From Pseudomonas putida S13.1.2 (GTDB lineage Bacteria > Pseudomonadota > Gammaproteobacteria > Pseudomonadales > Pseudomonadaceae), in contig NZ_CP010979.1 of NCBI RefSeq assembly GCF_000498395.2, positions 3,596,001-3,660,000 of the forward strand: a stretch of DNA of 64,000 nt, read 5' to 3'. Each line of letters starts with the position of its first letter. Positions within the stretch are counted from its first letter, which is position 1. A model generated the notes under the pieces. That model saw only the letters and a program-made list of their open reading frames with translations. It made no database searches and was not told the origin of the DNA. The translations under genes and the position numbers were made by a program. Shown here in pieces: positions 62,591 to 64,000 of the stretch.

Positions 62591-63367
62591 ATGTCCCAGG
62601 TGATTCTCAAGACCCCCGCCCAACTCGACCTGATGCGCCGCGCCGGCCAGCTGCTGGCCCAGGTGTTCGCCGACCTCGACAGTTTCATCGGCCCCGGCGT
62701 GACCACCATGCAGATCAACGACCGCGCCGAAGCGTTCATCGTCGACACGCTCAAGGCGCGGCCAGCGAGCAAGGGCCAGTACGGCTTCCCCTACTCCCTC
62801 AACACCTCGGTGGACCACGTGGTGTGCCACGGCATGCCCAAGGTCGATGAAGTACTCAAGGAAGGCTCGATCATCAACGTCGACATCACCCTGGAACAGG
62901 GCGGCTACATTGCCGACTCCTCGAAGATGTACAGCATCGGCAAGATCAGCGATGAAGCCCGGCGGTTGGTCGACACCACCTACGATGCGCTGTGGAAGGG
63001 CATCGAGCAGGTGCGCCCCGGGGCCACGTTGGGCGATATCGGCCACGCCGTCCAGGCCCATGCCGAGGCGGCGGGCTACAGCGTAGTACGCGAGTATTGC
63101 GGCCATGGTATCGGCCAGCAGATGCATGAAGGGCCTGAAGTACTGCACATTGGCCAGCGTGGCATGGGCATGAAGCTGAAACCGGGGATGGTGTTTACCA
63201 TTGAGCCGATGATCAACCAGGGTGGACGCGGAACGCGCACGTTGAAAGATGGCTGGACGGTGATTACCCGCGACCACAGCCTGTCGGCGCAGTGGGAGCA
63301 TACCGTGGCGGTGACCGAGGACGGGTTTGAGGTGCTGACCTTACGGGAAGAAGAGCGCCGAAGCTGA
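62591..63367 (+). CDS. map: Type I methionine aminopeptidase
   Basis: The 258-residue enzyme has all five metal ligands of MetAP-I: Asp98 (NVDIT), Asp109 (IADSSKM), the His of GHGIGQQMHEGP, the Glu of FTIEPMI and the final Glu of QWEHTVAVTEDG, plus His80 (VVCHGMP). It removes the initiator methionine from new proteins. ATG 62591 begins at the conserved SQVILKTPAQLDLMRRAGQ. The gene is not next to rpsB, so it is probably a second map copy. Confidence 0.93.
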   Translation: MSQVILKTPAQLDLMRRAGQLLAQVFADLDSFIGPGVTTMQINDRAEAFIVDTLKARPASKGQYGFPYSLNTSVDHVVCHGMPKVDEVLKEGSIINVDITLEQGGYIADSSKMYSIGKISDEARRLVDTTYDALWKGIEQVRPGATLGDIGHAVQAHAEAAGYSVVREYCGHGIGQQMHEGPEVLHIGQRGMGMKLKPGMVFTIEPMINQGGRGTRTLKDGWTVITRDHSLSAQWEHTVAVTEDGFEVLTLREEERRS

Positions 63368-63383
63368 AACCGCAGACACAAAA

Positions 63384-63405
63384 AAAGCGACCCTAAGGTC
63401 GCTTT
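63384..63405. terminator. Terminator between map and the first tRNA pair
   Basis: AAAGCGACC/GGTCGCTTT with loop CTAA and flanking A/T runs, usable in both directions. It would end map and the leftward tRNA transcript. Confidence 0.85.
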
Positions 63406-63448
63406 CTTTGTTACTTCCGGGTGTTCAGTGGGCCCTGGAAGTGGAATA

Positions 63449-63525
63449 TGGCGCAGCGGACGGGACTCGAACCCGCGACCCCCGGCGTGACAGGCCGGTA
63501 TTCTAACCGACTGAACTACCGCTGC
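63449..63525 (-). tRNA. tRNA-Asp (GTC), copy 1
   Basis: 77 bases including encoded CCA. Acceptor arms are GCAGCGG/CCGCTGC with discriminator G, D-loop AGTCGGTTAGAAT, anticodon loop CTGTCAC (anticodon GTC) and T-arm GGGTTCGAGTCCC. Confidence 0.97.
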
Positions 63526-63538
63526 GCTATACATCGAG

Positions 63539-63614
63539 TGGTGGGTGATGACGGGATCGAACCGCCGACCCTCTGCTTGTAAGGCAGATGCTCTCCCGGC
63601 TGAGCTAATCACCC
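63539..63614 (-). tRNA. tRNA-Val (TAC), copy 1
   Basis: 76 bases including encoded CCA. Acceptor arms are GGGTGAT/ATCACCC with discriminator A, anticodon loop CTTACAA (anticodon TAC) and T-arm GGTTCGATCC. It precedes tRNA-Asp in the same transcript. Confidence 0.97.
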
Positions 63615-63719
63615 ATGTCTCTCGGTGTGGCGCGCATTCTACGGGCGACTTGGCGCTCTGGCAAGCACTTATCGAAGTTTTTTCACACTTCGCTCAAACA
63701 GCAAATTTCAGGCACAAAA

Positions 63720-63741
63720 AAAGCGACCCTAGGGTCGCTTT
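63720..63741. terminator. Terminator between the two tRNA pairs
   Basis: AAAGCGACC/GGTCGCTTT with loop CTAG, the copy of the terminator at 63384-63405. It suggests each tRNA pair is its own transcript. Confidence 0.85.
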
Positions 63742-63784
63742 CTCTGTTACTTCCGGGTGTTCAGTGGGCCCTGGAAGTGGAATA

Positions 63785-63861
63785 TGGCGCAGCGGACGGG
63801 ACTCGAACCCGCGACCCCCGGCGTGACAGGCCGGTATTCTAACCGACTGAACTACCGCTGC
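63785..63861 (-). tRNA. tRNA-Asp (GTC), copy 2
   Basis: Identical in sequence to the copy at 63449-63525, 77 bases with encoded CCA and anticodon GTC. Confidence 0.97.
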
Positions 63862-63874
63862 GCTATACATCGAG

Positions 63875-63950
63875 TGGTGGGTGATGACGGGATCGAACCG
63901 CCGACCCTCTGCTTGTAAGGCAGATGCTCTCCCGGCTGAGCTAATCACCC
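63875..63950 (-). tRNA. tRNA-Val (TAC), copy 2
   Basis: Identical in sequence to the copy at 63539-63614, 76 bases with encoded CCA and anticodon TAC. Its promoter and perhaps further tRNA copies lie to the right, outside the window. Confidence 0.97.
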
Positions 63951-64000
63951 TTCGTCTCGGTGTGGCGCGCATTCTACGGACGACCCCGCACCCTGGCAAG

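Larger units (their letters stand above)
63377..63986. repeat. Tandem duplication of a 336-base terminator/tRNA unit
   Basis: The terminator, tRNA-Asp, spacer and tRNA-Val recur with a constant 336-base offset (for example 63449 to 63785). The spacer TATACATCGAGTGG is identical in both. The terminator differs by CTAA versus CTAG, and the sequence beyond the tRNA-Val genes drifts apart. Confidence 0.93.

Noticed and set aside
63076..63999. Short open frames across the tRNA genes, including repeated GRGFESRPLR-type peptides
   Set aside because: These are translations of tRNA sequence and its duplicate, a common source of false proteins.

Overview
The window reads as chromosomal DNA of a Pseudomonas putida-group bacterium. 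It is GC-rich and densely coded, and many intergenic gaps carry the 35-base P. putida-type REP hairpins. Gene families and neighbourhoods are typical of that group: minCDE next to rluA, the N-acetylglutaminylglutamine (NAGGN) osmolyte genes, DUF485-actP, MnmC, a polyphosphate:AMP phosphotransferase and a nitrate reductase-flavoprotein fusion. There is no prophage, insertion sequence or CRISPR array.

Layout, left to right. 1-6.1 kb: a leftward run of a partial ABC exporter, a DsbA-like protein and trhO, then bolA and a DUF2059 protein, then rightward fumC and a leftward EamA permease. 6.3-15.5 kb: polyphosphate:AMP phosphotransferase, mnmC, the three NAGGN genes, yheU and a csrA homologue. 15.8-23.3 kb: an SDR enzyme, a DUF3309 peptide and a leftward CS1-type (alpha) fimbrial operon of pilin, usher, chaperone and tip adhesin, followed in the same direction by a BvgA/NarL-type response regulator and a free Hpt protein. 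23.3-33.3 kb: acetate permease, glycine betaine/choline binding protein, GH17 glucan enzyme, an alpha/beta hydrolase overlapping an MlaA homologue, a patatin and an LpxL-type acyltransferase. 33.4-40.2 kb: minCDE, rluA, an M18 aminopeptidase and an MscS-type channel. 40.2-46.6 kb: a GntR regulator divergent from an ABC importer operon that also encodes an alkaline-phosphatase-superfamily enzyme and a HAD phosphatase. 46.7-52.5 kb: quinone oxidoreductase, prc, an EAL gene reduced to its 5' end beside a two-gene XRE cassette, a YkvA protein and an FKBP lipoprotein. 52.7-55 kb: a LysR regulator and an orphan Rhs protein of lower GC. 55-62.4 kb: nirD, nirB and the nitrate reductase fusion. 62.6-64 kb: map and two tandem copies of a tRNA-Val/tRNA-Asp pair.

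The strongest non-routine signals are these. (1) Both nitrate-assimilation transcripts begin with a leader of two hexaloop hairpins, the second competing with an intrinsic terminator just before the ribosome binding site. This is the known architecture of ANTAR-protein (NasT/NasR) antitermination. (2) nirB carries a one-base deletion near codon 105. (3) The XRE cassette has two perfect palindromes on its promoter, 21 bases apart, and replaces the missing part of an EAL gene. (4) The Rhs protein ends in a region with the His-Gly and Cys motifs of caspase/CPD-type proteases. (5) The CS1 fimbrial operon carries a response regulator and an Hpt protein but no kinase. (6) A perfect inverted pair of DnaA-box consensus sequences lies just upstream of the YkvA gene.
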